DNA of 64,000 nucleotides from Paraburkholderia diazotrophica. GTDB lineage: Bacteria; Pseudomonadota; Gammaproteobacteria; Burkholderiales; Burkholderiaceae. Position numbers and translations under genes: made by a program. The first letter of the stretch is position 1. Each line of letters opens with the position of its first letter. The stretch covers positions 82,846 to 146,845 of the forward strand of contig NZ_FNYE01000017.1 in NCBI RefSeq assembly GCF_900108945.1, given 5' to 3'. Below, one piece after another: positions 1-8,328 of the stretch. The notes under the pieces were generated by a model that saw nothing but the letters and a program-made list of their open reading frames with translations, did not search any database and was not told the DNA's origin.

Positions 1-87
1 GAGGAAAGCAGAAAACATCCCGCATCGGAAAACAGGCTCGAATCGACGCAGGACAAGAACCCTGTGCCGGAGGAATCGAAACGCTAA
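1..87 (+). CDS. C-terminal end of a protein that begins before the window
   Basis: The first 28 codons are open in frame 1 and end at a TAA (85-87). The encoded tail is very hydrophilic, rich in Glu, Lys, Ser and Asn, as is common for disordered C-termini. I do not recognise the family. The reading is supported only by the open frame reaching the window edge and by the roughly 100-base spacer before the next gene, so this may be a chance open frame. Confidence 0.35.
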   Translation, partial: EESRKHPASENRLESTQDKNPVPEESKR

Positions 88-189
88 GCGGCGGCGATGG
101 CCGGCATGCGGTTCACTGCTTGCTCCGTCTCCAATGAAGTTAACCAGTCATCGGCCAGACGGGTCGATCACAACTCAGGGAGGAAATAG

Positions 190-738
190 ATGAAGCTCAA
201 ATTCGCGATCATTTGCACGAGCCTCTACGCGGGCGCGCTCGCTGTTTCGCCGCTAGCCGCGGCGCAAACGGAAGCCGCCTCGACGACGTCGGCCAATCCG
301 CTGGCACAGGCCGACAGGGACTTCGTGCAGGCGGCGTCGATGTCGTCATCGACGGAAATCGATGCGGCCAAACTGGCCACCAAGCATTCGCAGGACAAGG
401 ATGTGAAATCGTTCGCGCATCATATGATGCTCGATCACACGAAGCTGACCGTTCAACTGAAAATGGCCGCGCCTCACGGCGTGACCGTACCGAAGGACAA
501 CTCCGACACGGAACTGATCGGCTCGCTGAGCAAACTCAATAACAAGGCATTCGATAAGGAATACATCACGAAGGTCGGCCTCGAAGGCCACAAGGAAGCC
601 GTCGCGGCGTTCGAGAAAGAGATCGCGAACGGCCAGGACGCGAAGCTGAAGAAAGCGGCGCAAGACGCCTTGCCGACCATCCAGAAGCACTACCAGATGG
701 CGCAGGACCTCGCGGCCAAGAAGGGGGTTTCAGAATAG
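190..738 (+). CDS. DUF4142 family exported protein
   Basis: 182-residue protein with a clear Sec signal peptide: basic start MKLK, a hydrophobic stretch to about residue 22, and an AAAQ cleavage region. The mature part is helical and matches DUF4142, a ferritin-like four-helix family: a segment ending DRDFVQAAS, then KHSQDKDVKSFAHHMMLDHT with paired His residues, then the GLEGHKEAVAAFEKE helix. Known members are periplasmic or outer-membrane proteins of unknown biochemistry, often stress-induced. The start is supported by an AGGA Shine-Dalgarno just before ATG 190. A small DUF2795 gene follows about 120 bases downstream. Family call is confident; function is not known. Confidence 0.85.
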   Translation: MKLKFAIICTSLYAGALAVSPLAAAQTEAASTTSANPLAQADRDFVQAASMSSSTEIDAAKLATKHSQDKDVKSFAHHMMLDHTKLTVQLKMAAPHGVTVPKDNSDTELIGSLSKLNNKAFDKEYITKVGLEGHKEAVAAFEKEIANGQDAKLKKAAQDALPTIQKHYQMAQDLAAKKGVSE

Positions 739-857
739 CGACCGCAGCGTCAATAACGTAACAGCCGCAACAACAGGCTGGCATCGCGTATGCAACTTCT
801 CGTAGATCGCGGCAGGCAACACGGTCCGCGCTGCGTTGATAACCAGGGAGAAAGCTC

Positions 858-1091
858 ATGTCACAGCATCCGGCTCGTTCACAGGATCAACGTCATCCGG
901 GACAACCCAACCCTATCGATATCCAGAAGGCGCTCTCCGGCGTCGACTATCCGACCACGCGCGAGAAGCTGGTCGAACGGGCTCGCCATAATCACGCGAA
1001 CACGGACATCGTGGATCTGATCGACAAGCTTCCCGATCACAACTACGACAGTCCGGCTGCCGTGTCGAAAGAAATTTCGCGCATCCAGTGA
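858..1091 (+). CDS. DUF2795 domain protein
   Basis: 77-residue soluble protein. After a polar N-terminus of about 20 residues comes the DUF2795 pattern: IDIQKALSGVDYPTTREKLV, then a segment with A(R)HN and a short helix VVDLIDKLPD-like, ending in 'YDSPAAVSKEISRI'. DUF2795 proteins are small helical proteins, often annotated as stress-related and of unknown function. A GGGAGAAAG Shine-Dalgarno lies upstream of ATG 858. The stop codon overlaps the start of the next glycosyltransferase gene (TGATG), so the two are probably co-translated, although their functions need not be related. Confidence 0.8.
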   Translation: MSQHPARSQDQRHPGQPNPIDIQKALSGVDYPTTREKLVERARHNHANTDIVDLIDKLPDHNYDSPAAVSKEISRIQ

Positions 1092-2074
1092 TGCAAGCCA
1101 GCGCTGCTAATGATGCGCAACGGCGTGCGGGCTCGCGGATCAGCGTCGTCGTATTGACGCACAACCGGGCCTCACGCCTTCTCGATACATTGCGGCGTCT
1201 GCGCGCGCTGCCCGAGCGTCCCCCCATCGTCGTCGCCGACAATGCATCCACCGACGAAACAGTGTTGATGGCCGGCCTCACCTACCCCGACGTGCACATC
1301 GTCCAATGCGAAAGCAACATGGGCGCGGCGGGCCGCAACTGTGCGATCGAATGGGTCGATACCGAGTACGTCGCGTTCTGCGACGACGACACATGGTGGG
1401 AGCCGGGCTCGCTCGAACAGGCCGTGCAGTTGCTCGACGCGCACCCTGAAATCGGCGTACTCAACGCGCGGATCGAAGTCGGCGAGCCGGGCGAAACAGA
1501 CGAGACGTGTCTGTTGATGCAGCACAGCCCGCTCGATTCGGGCACGCTGCCCGGCCCGTCGCTCATCGGCTACATGGCGGGCGCCTGCGTATTCCGGACG
1601 GCCGTGTTCCGCGAGGCAGGCGGCTACGATGCGCGCCTTTTCATTGGCGGCGAAGAAGAACTCGTCGCACTCGACGTGCTCGCGAATGGACACGCGATCG
1701 TCTATCGCGACGCGCTGATGGTCAGGCATGACCCGTCGCCGGCACGCGACAGCACATTGCGCCGGCGCACGCTCGCGCGCAACGCGGCGTGGATCGGATG
1801 GATGCGTCTTCCTGTTGCAGAGGCATTGACGCGGACGCTGCGCGCATTCTCGACCTTCAGGCGCGAACGCACGCTATGGCACGACGGCTGCGCGATGCTG
1901 CGCGGCTTGCGCTGGGCGCTGCGCGAACGCAAGCGCCTGCCCGATCGCGTGCTTGCGATGCGCCGCGTGGTCCAGCGTCATGAACGCGATCTGCAATCGA
2001 TGCCGCAGCCGGCCCAGACCGTGAACGCCGATCAATCGCGCACGACACAATACGAAGAGACAACCGGGCGATAG
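1091..2074 (+). CDS. Family 2 glycosyltransferase
   Basis: 327-residue GT-A fold glycosyltransferase. Residues about 17-115 give the Rossmann-like donor site: ISVVVLTHNRASRL, then VVADNASTD and the metal-binding DxD-type CDDDTWW. The acceptor part has GGYDARLFIGGEEEL, with the acidic catalytic-base region of GT2 enzymes. The basic C-terminal about 100 residues have no recognised domain. It should transfer a sugar from a nucleotide donor at the cytoplasmic face of the membrane. I chose ATG 1091, which overlaps the upstream stop as TGATG; a GTG one codon earlier is equally possible. It stands just before the glycan cluster that starts at 5099, with the convergent ABC gene between. Confidence 0.85.
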   Translation: MQASAANDAQRRAGSRISVVVLTHNRASRLLDTLRRLRALPERPPIVVADNASTDETVLMAGLTYPDVHIVQCESNMGAAGRNCAIEWVDTEYVAFCDDDTWWEPGSLEQAVQLLDAHPEIGVLNARIEVGEPGETDETCLLMQHSPLDSGTLPGPSLIGYMAGACVFRTAVFREAGGYDARLFIGGEEELVALDVLANGHAIVYRDALMVRHDPSPARDSTLRRRTLARNAAWIGWMRLPVAEALTRTLRAFSTFRRERTLWHDGCAMLRGLRWALRERKRLPDRVLAMRRVVQRHERDLQSMPQPAQTVNADQSRTTQYEETTGR

Positions 2075-2086
2075 ATTCTCCATGTC

Positions 2087-4792
2087 TTATGACGCAAGCG
2101 GCTCGCCTTGCCTGTCCGCAACATTGCGGATCGCGGCGATCAACGCGGGCGCCGCGATGGGCGTGGTCAGATGCGCGTCGAAGCCGGCTTTGGCCGCGCG
2201 GTCGCCATCTTCAGCTTGCGTGTAGCCCGTCAGCGCAATCGCGGGCAGACGTCGTCGGGAACGCATCTCATGCTGCGTTTCAAAGGCTCTGACGCGTTCG
2301 AGCACCTGGTAGCCATCTTCTGCGCCCAGCACGATATCGCACAGCAGGACATCCGGCCATTCTTGCGCCGGCGTGCTGGCGAGCAGGGCCAGCGCCTCGT
2401 CGCCGGACGACGCGAGTTGCACGCGCGCGCCGCTCGCGCTCAGCACGGCTTCGAGCGCATCGCGCGCGTCTTCCTGATCGTCGATGGCGAGCACGCACAC
2501 GTCTTTCAGCGGCATCGGCATGTCGAGCATCGAACCGTCGTTGACGGAAGGCGACGCTTCGCGCGGCAAAGCCGCCCCATCGTCGTCGAGAATGGGCCGC
2601 AACGGCAAGACCATCACATAGGCGATGCGGTTGTCGATGGGCATTACGGTGAGTCTGCCGCCGAGCGCGGTCAGCTTCGCTTCCATCGTTCGCGCGGCTT
2701 CCTGCGAGAGCTGAACGGAGCCCTCGCGCGTACCCGTCACGCTGATCCACGCATGATTCTGACGACGCTCGACGCGCAATTCGACACGCCCCCCGATGCG
2801 CGTCTGCTCGATTTCGGTCTGGCACAGCATGCCGATCGCCTGTTGCAGCTCGACGGGATCGCCCGTGACCCGCAGCTCTTCCGGCGGCACGATCATCCGC
2901 CACGTGATGCGCCGTTGAGCGATGACGGCTTGCAGCGGCGCCATCGCATCGGAGATCACCACATCGAGGCGCAGCGATTGCGCCGATACCTTGCGCTGCA
3001 GATGCTCCAGTTCGCCCTGCTGCCATTGAAGCGCCCACATCTTCGCGTAGACGGCGTTGCGCGACAGCAGCTCGCCGTGCGTGCCCTGCTCGACGATGCG
3101 CCCATGCTCCATCACGAGTATCCAGTCCGCGTCGACGACGGTCGACAGACGATGCGCGATCGAGATCGACGTGCGCCCTTGCGCGAGCCGGTTCAGCTCG
3201 CTCTGGATCGCGCGCTCGGAGCGGGTATCGAGCGCCGATGTCGCCTCGTCGAACACGATGATGCGCGGATTCTTGAGAATCGCGCGCGCAATCGCAATGC
3301 GCTGCCGCTCCCCGCCCGATAACCGCACGCCGCGTTCGCCGACTCGCGTGTCGTAGTGATCGGGCAGGCGCTCGATGAATTCGTCGAGCTGCGCCGCTCT
3401 TGCTGCGCGCACCACGTCGGCACGCGACGCGCCCTGTTTGCCATACGCGATGTTGTAAGCGATCGTGTCGTTGAACAGCACCGTGTCTTGCGGCACGATT
3501 CCGATCGCTTCGCGCAGGCTCTTCTGCGCCACGACTTGCAGATCCTGGCCATCGATCAGCACGCGGCCCGACGTCGGCTGATAGATGCGGAACAGCAGCT
3601 TGATCAGCGTCGATTTGCCCGAACCGCTGCCGCCGACGACGGCAAGACGATGCCCGGGATGAACGCGGAACGTCACGTCGCGCAACACCTGGCGCGCGGG
3701 ATCGTAGCCGAAGTTCACATGCTCGAACGCGATTGCGCCGTCCGTAATCGCGAGCGGACGCGCGTTCGGCAGATCGACGTCCTCACCCGGCACACCGCGC
3801 GCGACGAGAATGGCAAACATGCGCTCGACGTTGGCCTTCGCGTCGTTGGTCTCGCGAAACACGAAGCCGAGCGTATTGAGCGGCATGCACACCTGGATGA
3901 TGTATGCGTTGATCAGCACGAGATCGCCGACGCTCATCGCGCCCGTCATCACGTGCTGCACGGCGAGCAGCAGAACGGCCGCAATGCCCATCGCGATCAC
4001 GGCGCTCTGTCCGACGTGCAGTGTCGTGAGCGCGCGCTGGTTCGCGACGCGCGCGTCGACCCATTGCGCGAGCACCGCGCTCAGACGGCGCGTTTCCGTC
4101 TCTTCCGTCGCGAAGAACCGGACCGTATCGTAGTTCAGCAGACTGTCGACGAGCCGCCCGTCCGACTGCGCTTCGATCTCGTTGACGCGGCGCTGCACGA
4201 CGAGACGCCGCTGCGTAAAGATGTACGTGTAGACCGCATAGCCCGCAAAAGTTGCCGCAATGATGATCGTGAAAGTCCACGAGTAGTTGCGCATCACGAT
4301 CGCGACGATCGTGCCGATCTCGATGAAGGTCGGCACGATCGAAAAGAGCGCCGTCCCGAGCAGAAAGCCGATCCCGTCTGTGCCCTTCTGCACGTCGCGC
4401 ACGACGCCGCCCGTCTCGCGCTGCGCGTGAAAGCGAGCGCCGAGCCGATGCAGATGCGCGAAGGTCCGCTCGGCAAAATCCGCAACCGTGCGCTGGGTGA
4501 CGGCGCTGAACACCACGTCGCGCGCCTCGTTCAGCGCATCGCCGAAAAAGCGCAGCAGCGCATACGCGAGCACCAGAAACACGGGGAATACAACGGGCGA
4601 TTCCGGGTGGCTCAATTCGTCGACGATATGTTTGAGCGTCAGCGGAACCGCGACGGCGGAGAGCTTCGCGAAGATCATCAGCGCCAACGACGCGGCCGTG
4701 ACCGCCCGGTAGCGGAGCACGGCACGCAGCAGGTCGCCGACGATCAGTCCTCGGATGCGCGAAAGAGATTGGTTTGTTTGGGTCGTATCCAT
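2087..4792 (-). CDS. Atm1-like ABC exporter fused to degenerate kinase ATPase and receiver domains
   Basis: 901 residues. Residues about 20-330 form a six-helix exporter membrane domain with the Atm1/ABCB7-type motif NYDTVRFFATEE (220-231). The nucleotide-binding domain spans about 350-590: Walker A GGSGSGKST (387-395), signature LSGGE (491-495), Walker B IIVFDE (511-516) and the switch His in IAHRLS. Instead of ending there, the chain continues. Residues about 600-735 resemble a histidine-kinase ATPase domain (GDPVELQQA in the N-box position) but lack clear G-boxes. Residues about 763-895 are a receiver domain with acidic pair D771/D772, phospho-acceptor D819 and T855; the usual Lys before Pro is Thr877. 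Exporters normally have about 600 residues. Substrate unknown; Atm1 relatives export glutathione or metal conjugates. It is divergent from the glycan cluster. Confidence 0.85.
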   Translation of the reverse strand: MDTTQTNQSLSRIRGLIVGDLLRAVLRYRAVTAASLALMIFAKLSAVAVPLTLKHIVDELSHPESPVVFPVFLVLAYALLRFFGDALNEARDVVFSAVTQRTVADFAERTFAHLHRLGARFHAQRETGGVVRDVQKGTDGIGFLLGTALFSIVPTFIEIGTIVAIVMRNYSWTFTIIIAATFAGYAVYTYIFTQRRLVVQRRVNEIEAQSDGRLVDSLLNYDTVRFFATEETETRRLSAVLAQWVDARVANQRALTTLHVGQSAVIAMGIAAVLLLAVQHVMTGAMSVGDLVLINAYIIQVCMPLNTLGFVFRETNDAKANVERMFAILVARGVPGEDVDLPNARPLAITDGAIAFEHVNFGYDPARQVLRDVTFRVHPGHRLAVVGGSGSGKSTLIKLLFRIYQPTSGRVLIDGQDLQVVAQKSLREAIGIVPQDTVLFNDTIAYNIAYGKQGASRADVVRAARAAQLDEFIERLPDHYDTRVGERGVRLSGGERQRIAIARAILKNPRIIVFDEATSALDTRSERAIQSELNRLAQGRTSISIAHRLSTVVDADWILVMEHGRIVEQGTHGELLSRNAVYAKMWALQWQQGELEHLQRKVSAQSLRLDVVISDAMAPLQAVIAQRRITWRMIVPPEELRVTGDPVELQQAIGMLCQTEIEQTRIGGRVELRVERRQNHAWISVTGTREGSVQLSQEAARTMEAKLTALGGRLTVMPIDNRIAYVMVLPLRPILDDDGAALPREASPSVNDGSMLDMPMPLKDVCVLAIDDQEDARDALEAVLSASGARVQLASSGDEALALLASTPAQEWPDVLLCDIVLGAEDGYQVLERVRAFETQHEMRSRRRLPAIALTGYTQAEDGDRAAKAGFDAHLTTPIAAPALIAAIRNVADRQGEPLAS

Positions 4793-5098
4793 CGTCCTGT
4801 GCCGTTAGCATGCCGTGCGCCCGGCGCCGCCCCCCGACGTCCTCCCACTTGCGAAGCGCTTTTTACACGACGCTTGTAATTCGGGGCACGCCACAGCGCT
4901 TCGAGCGATGCGCGCCCAACGAAATAACCATCCGCATTGCACACAACGATGGAAATGCCCGTTCTCACCGAGCGGCACATCGCATGCTGAACGAAGGTAC
5001 GCACTGCTCAACTGCGATTGCGAAGAAGCAGCGCCATTCCGATCAACCGCCCTATGTTCATCAGCACACGGGCCATGAAGGAACCAAAAGGGATCACG
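4793..5098. other. Divergent intergenic region, ABC exporter and glycan cluster
   Basis: 306 bases between the minus-strand ABC exporter and the plus-strand GT4 gene. I see no convincing gene. It must hold both promoters; I could not assign -35/-10 boxes with confidence. AT content is only slightly higher than in the flanking genes. Confidence 0.5.
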
Positions 5099-6391
5099 AT
5101 GAAGATTGCCATCATCAGCGAACACGCGTCTCCCCTTGCCGTTGCGGGTGGCGTCGACAGCGGCGGACAAAACATCTATGTCGCGAATGTCGCAAGACAG
5201 CTGCAGCGCAGCGGCCATCAGGTCGACGTCTTCACACGGCGCGACCGTGCGTTGCTACCGTCCATCTCGAACATGGAAGGAATCCGCGTGATCCATGTGC
5301 CGGCGGGCCCGCCGCTGCAACTGCCGAAGGAGCAGTTGCTGCCGTACATGGGCGAGTTCGCCGATTTCCTGATCGGCTTCTTTCGCTGCGAGAAAACGTC
5401 GTATCACGTGATACACGCGAACTTCTTCATGTCCGGGCTGGCCGGCCTCAAAGTCAAGCGTGCGCTCGGCGTGCCGCTCGTCACGACGTTCCATGCGCTC
5501 GGACGCGTGCGCCGGCTTCATCAGGGCACCGACGACGGCTTTCCCGACGAGCGCTTTGCGATCGAGGACGAACTCGTCCGCCGTTCGGACGCGATCATTG
5601 CCGAGTGTCCGCAAGACGAAGCCGATCTGGTCGATCTGTATCACGCGGATTCCGAACGCATCGACATCGTGCCGTGCGGCTTCGACGCCGACGAGTTTCA
5701 TCCGATGAACCGCGACGCCGCGCGCGATGCACTAGGCTGGCCGCGCGACAGGTTCATCGTGCTGCAGCTCGGGCGCATCGTGCAGCGCAAGGGCATCGAC
5801 AACGTGATTCGCGGCGTCGGCGCGCTCAAGATGCAACACGGCATCGATGCGCGGCTTTACATCGTCGGCGGCAATTCCGACGTGCCGAATGAAATCGCCA
5901 CGCCCGAAATTGCACGGCTGCGCGGCATCGCGACCCACGAACAGATTGCAAACGAAACGACTTTCGTCGGCCGTCGCGGACGGCGGCGTCTGCGCATGTT
6001 CTATAGCGCGGCCAACGTGTTCGTGACGACGCCGTGGTACGAGCCGTTCGGCATCACGCCCGTCGAAGCGATGGCATGCGGCACGCCCGTGATCGGCGCG
6101 GACGTCGGCGGCATCCGCTATTCGGTGAAGCACGGCGAGACGGGCTGGCTCGTGCCGCCGCGCGACCCGGCCGCGCTCGCGATGAAGCTGGCCGTGCTGC
6201 AACGCGATCCCGAACTCGCGCGCCGGATGGGCGAAGCAGGGCTCGCCCGCGCGCAAGCGGAGTTCACCTGGAGCGGCGTGGCCGAATCGTTGACGGACAT
6301 TTACCGCCGCGTTGCCGACATGAACACGCTCTTTGCCAGCAACGAATCGGGAGAGGCACTGCGCTCGGCAGCGGGAGGCGCGGCTGGATAG
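5099..6391 (+). CDS. Family 4 glycosyltransferase (MshA / sucrose synthase-like)
   Basis: 430-residue GT-B glycosyltransferase, first gene of the glycan cluster. The N-terminal domain has MKIAIISEHASPLA followed by the glycine-rich GGVDSGGQNIYV loop typical of MshA and sucrose-phosphate synthase relatives. The C-terminal domain has LGRIVQRKGIDNVI and the EPFGITPVEAMACGTPVIG motif, whose two Glu residues seven apart bind the retained nucleotide sugar. It should be a retaining, cytoplasmic, membrane-associated transferase. I chose ATG 5099 because the conserved MKIAII start lies there, with an AAAAGGG Shine-Dalgarno just upstream; an earlier in-frame start at 5018 adds a non-conserved leader. 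The next gene follows after about 80 bases. Confidence 0.88.
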   Translation: MKIAIISEHASPLAVAGGVDSGGQNIYVANVARQLQRSGHQVDVFTRRDRALLPSISNMEGIRVIHVPAGPPLQLPKEQLLPYMGEFADFLIGFFRCEKTSYHVIHANFFMSGLAGLKVKRALGVPLVTTFHALGRVRRLHQGTDDGFPDERFAIEDELVRRSDAIIAECPQDEADLVDLYHADSERIDIVPCGFDADEFHPMNRDAARDALGWPRDRFIVLQLGRIVQRKGIDNVIRGVGALKMQHGIDARLYIVGGNSDVPNEIATPEIARLRGIATHEQIANETTFVGRRGRRRLRMFYSAANVFVTTPWYEPFGITPVEAMACGTPVIGADVGGIRYSVKHGETGWLVPPRDPAALAMKLAVLQRDPELARRMGEAGLARAQAEFTWSGVAESLTDIYRRVADMNTLFASNESGEALRSAAGGAAG

Positions 6392-6470
6392 CGACGCTCA
6401 TCGTCGCCCGTCGTCCGCTCATGGTTCGCACGTCGAGTCACATCCGATATCCGATCCCTCAGAGATTGCA

Positions 6471-7121
6471 ATGCTTACGCCCTCTCTCACGCCGTCCGTC
6501 ACGCCGTCTGTCGATCCGCATCAGCCGGCCGTCTTTATCGACAAGGACGGCACGCTGCTCGAGGACGTACCGTACAACGTCGATCCGCAGCACATGCGTT
6601 TCGCGCCCGGCGCATGCGAAGCGTTGCGCGCGCTCGCGTGCTGTCCATTCAAGCTGATCGTCATCAGCAACCAGAGCGGGGTTGCGCTGGGGCGCTTCGA
6701 TATCACCGCGCTGGATGCCGTCGAAGCGAAGCTGCGCGACATGTTCGCGTCGTGCGGCGCGACGCTCGACGGCGTGTACTGGTGTCCGCATCATCCCGAA
6801 GGCAGCGTGCCGACCTACGCGCACTCATGCGACTGCCGCAAGCCCGCTCCGGGCATGCTGTTGCGGGCGGCCCGCGAGCACGGCGTCGATCTCGGCATGT
6901 CGTGGTTCGTCGGCGACATCTTGGATGACGTCGAGGCGGGCAACCTCGCGGGCTGCAAGACGATACTGCTCGACAACGGTCACGAGACGGTATGGCGCCG
7001 CACGCAAGCGCGCATCCCGACCGCGTATGCGCGCGACCTCCATCGCGCGGCGCTGATGATCCTGCAGTACCACGAAAAGTGCAGCGCGGGCACACCCCAT
7101 CTGTCGGGCCAGGCGGCATGA
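6471..7121 (+). CDS. gmhB: GmhB-like HAD-IIIA phosphatase (heptose bisphosphate type)
   Basis: 216-residue HAD phosphatase. The nucleophile motif FIDKDGTLLED follows a Pro-rich leader of about 20 residues; ISNQSG is HAD motif II. A zinc-binding insert CPHHPEG...HSCDCRKP gives the Cys/His set seen in D-glycero-D-manno-heptose-1,7-bisphosphate 7-phosphatases, and WFVGDILDDVEAG carries the motif IV acidic residues. It would dephosphorylate heptose bisphosphate on the way to ADP- or GDP-heptose. ATG 6471 is chosen since conserved sequence begins shortly after. Its TGA overlaps the next ATG (ATGA), so it is co-translated with the GT9 gene, consistent with heptose supply for a heptosyltransferase. 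A related histidinol-phosphatase role is less likely because of context. Confidence 0.82.
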   Translation: MLTPSLTPSVTPSVDPHQPAVFIDKDGTLLEDVPYNVDPQHMRFAPGACEALRALACCPFKLIVISNQSGVALGRFDITALDAVEAKLRDMFASCGATLDGVYWCPHHPEGSVPTYAHSCDCRKPAPGMLLRAAREHGVDLGMSWFVGDILDDVEAGNLAGCKTILLDNGHETVWRRTQARIPTAYARDLHRAALMILQYHEKCSAGTPHLSGQAA

Positions 7122-8323
7122 TGAAGAGTCTCGCGCTGCTTCCACCGCCCAGCGCGGCGCATGCAAGCGTCGCGGCATCGCGCGCGCTCGCGCCGTGGGG
7201 CGACGACGTCAAGCGCATCCTCTGCGTGCGCACGGACAATCTCGGCGACGTGCTGATGACGACGCCCGCCTTTCACGCGTTGCGCGCCGCGTGCCCCGGG
7301 CGTCACCTGACAATGCTGGCGTCGGCGGCCGGCGCGGCCCTTGCGCCCTTCCTGCCCGATATCGACGAGGTGATCCACTATGAAGCGCCGTGGTCGCGCT
7401 CACGCCCGCCGCGCTCGCATCCCGCCGATCTGGCCATACGCGCGTTGCTCGAAGAAGGGCGTTTCGATGCCGCCGTGATCTTCACCGTCTACAGCCAGAA
7501 CCCGTTGCCCGCCGCGACGATGTGCTATCTCGCGGGCATTCGGCACCGGCTCGCGCGTTGCCGCGAGAACCCGTATGCGCTGCTCGACGACTGGGTGCGC
7601 GAGACGGAGCCCGAGCAAGGCACGCAGCACGAAGTCGAACGGCAACTGACGCTCGTGCAGGCCGTCGGAGCGAGCACGAACGACACGCGCATGCGCATGC
7701 GCCTGCGCGAGCTCGATCGCAGGACGCTGGCCGCGACGCTCGCCCGGCGACATATCGATGCCGACGTTCCCTTCATCGTCATTCATCCCGGTGCGAGCGC
7801 CGAGTCGCGCCGCTATCCCGCTGAGCGCTTCGGCGCGGCCGCCGCGCAGTTCGTTCGCGCAACGGGGATGAACGTGCTGGTCACGGGCTGCGCAAGCGAA
7901 GCGTCACTGGTACGCGCGGTGATCGATGCAGCAGGCCCGTCCGCGTGGCCGTTCATGCACGATCTGACGGATGCGTTCGACCTCGGCGCGTTCGCTGCGC
8001 TGATCGAGAGAGCGGCGGTCGTGGTGTCGAACAACAGCGGGCCCGTTCATATCGCTTGCGCGCTCGGCACGCCCGTCGTCGATCTGTATGCGTTGACGAA
8101 TCCGCAGCATGGCCCGTGGCAAACACCGCATCGCGTGCTGTTCAACGATGTCGAATGCCGCTGGTGCTACCGCAGTGTCTGTCCACAGGGACATCACGCG
8201 TGCCTGCGCGGCATCCCGCCCGCCGAGGTCGCAAAGGCCGCGCTCGATCTGCTCGACGAAACGAGCCCGCCCTCGTCGGGCGCGCAACTCGCATCCACTG
8301 CAATCGCAACTCAAACGGGGTGA
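7118..8323 (+). CDS. Family 9 glycosyltransferase (heptosyltransferase-like)
   Basis: 401-residue GT-B protein of the heptosyltransferase family. Motifs: RTDNLGDVLMTTPAFHALR near residue 35, IHPGASAESRRYPAERF at the start of the C-terminal domain, and NNSGPVHIACALGTPVVDLY, the donor-binding region. The C-terminus has a Cys-rich segment (CRWCYRSVCPQGHHAC) that is common in this family outside classical lipopolysaccharide core enzymes. It should transfer heptose or a related sugar to a lipid-linked or core acceptor in the cytoplasm. The first ATG (7118) overlaps the gmhB stop. Five bases separate its stop from the carbamoyltransferase start, so this is one transcription unit. Confidence 0.85.
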   Translation: MMKSLALLPPPSAAHASVAASRALAPWGDDVKRILCVRTDNLGDVLMTTPAFHALRAACPGRHLTMLASAAGAALAPFLPDIDEVIHYEAPWSRSRPPRSHPADLAIRALLEEGRFDAAVIFTVYSQNPLPAATMCYLAGIRHRLARCRENPYALLDDWVRETEPEQGTQHEVERQLTLVQAVGASTNDTRMRMRLRELDRRTLAATLARRHIDADVPFIVIHPGASAESRRYPAERFGAAAAQFVRATGMNVLVTGCASEASLVRAVIDAAGPSAWPFMHDLTDAFDLGAFAALIERAAVVVSNNSGPVHIACALGTPVVDLYALTNPQHGPWQTPHRVLFNDVECRWCYRSVCPQGHHACLRGIPPAEVAKAALDLLDETSPPSSGAQLASTAIATQTG

Positions 8324-8328
8324 CGTTC

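Noticed and set aside
2108..4879. Long plus-strand open frames opposite the ABC exporter (for example 2108-3322 and 3356-4879)
   Set aside because: They are Arg/His-rich antisense frames caused by high GC third positions; the minus-strand frame has all ABC motifs.
7945..8328. N-terminal extension of the carbamoyltransferase frame
   Set aside because: It overlaps the GT9 gene in another frame; the conserved start MYTLGINAVYHDSA lies at 8329.
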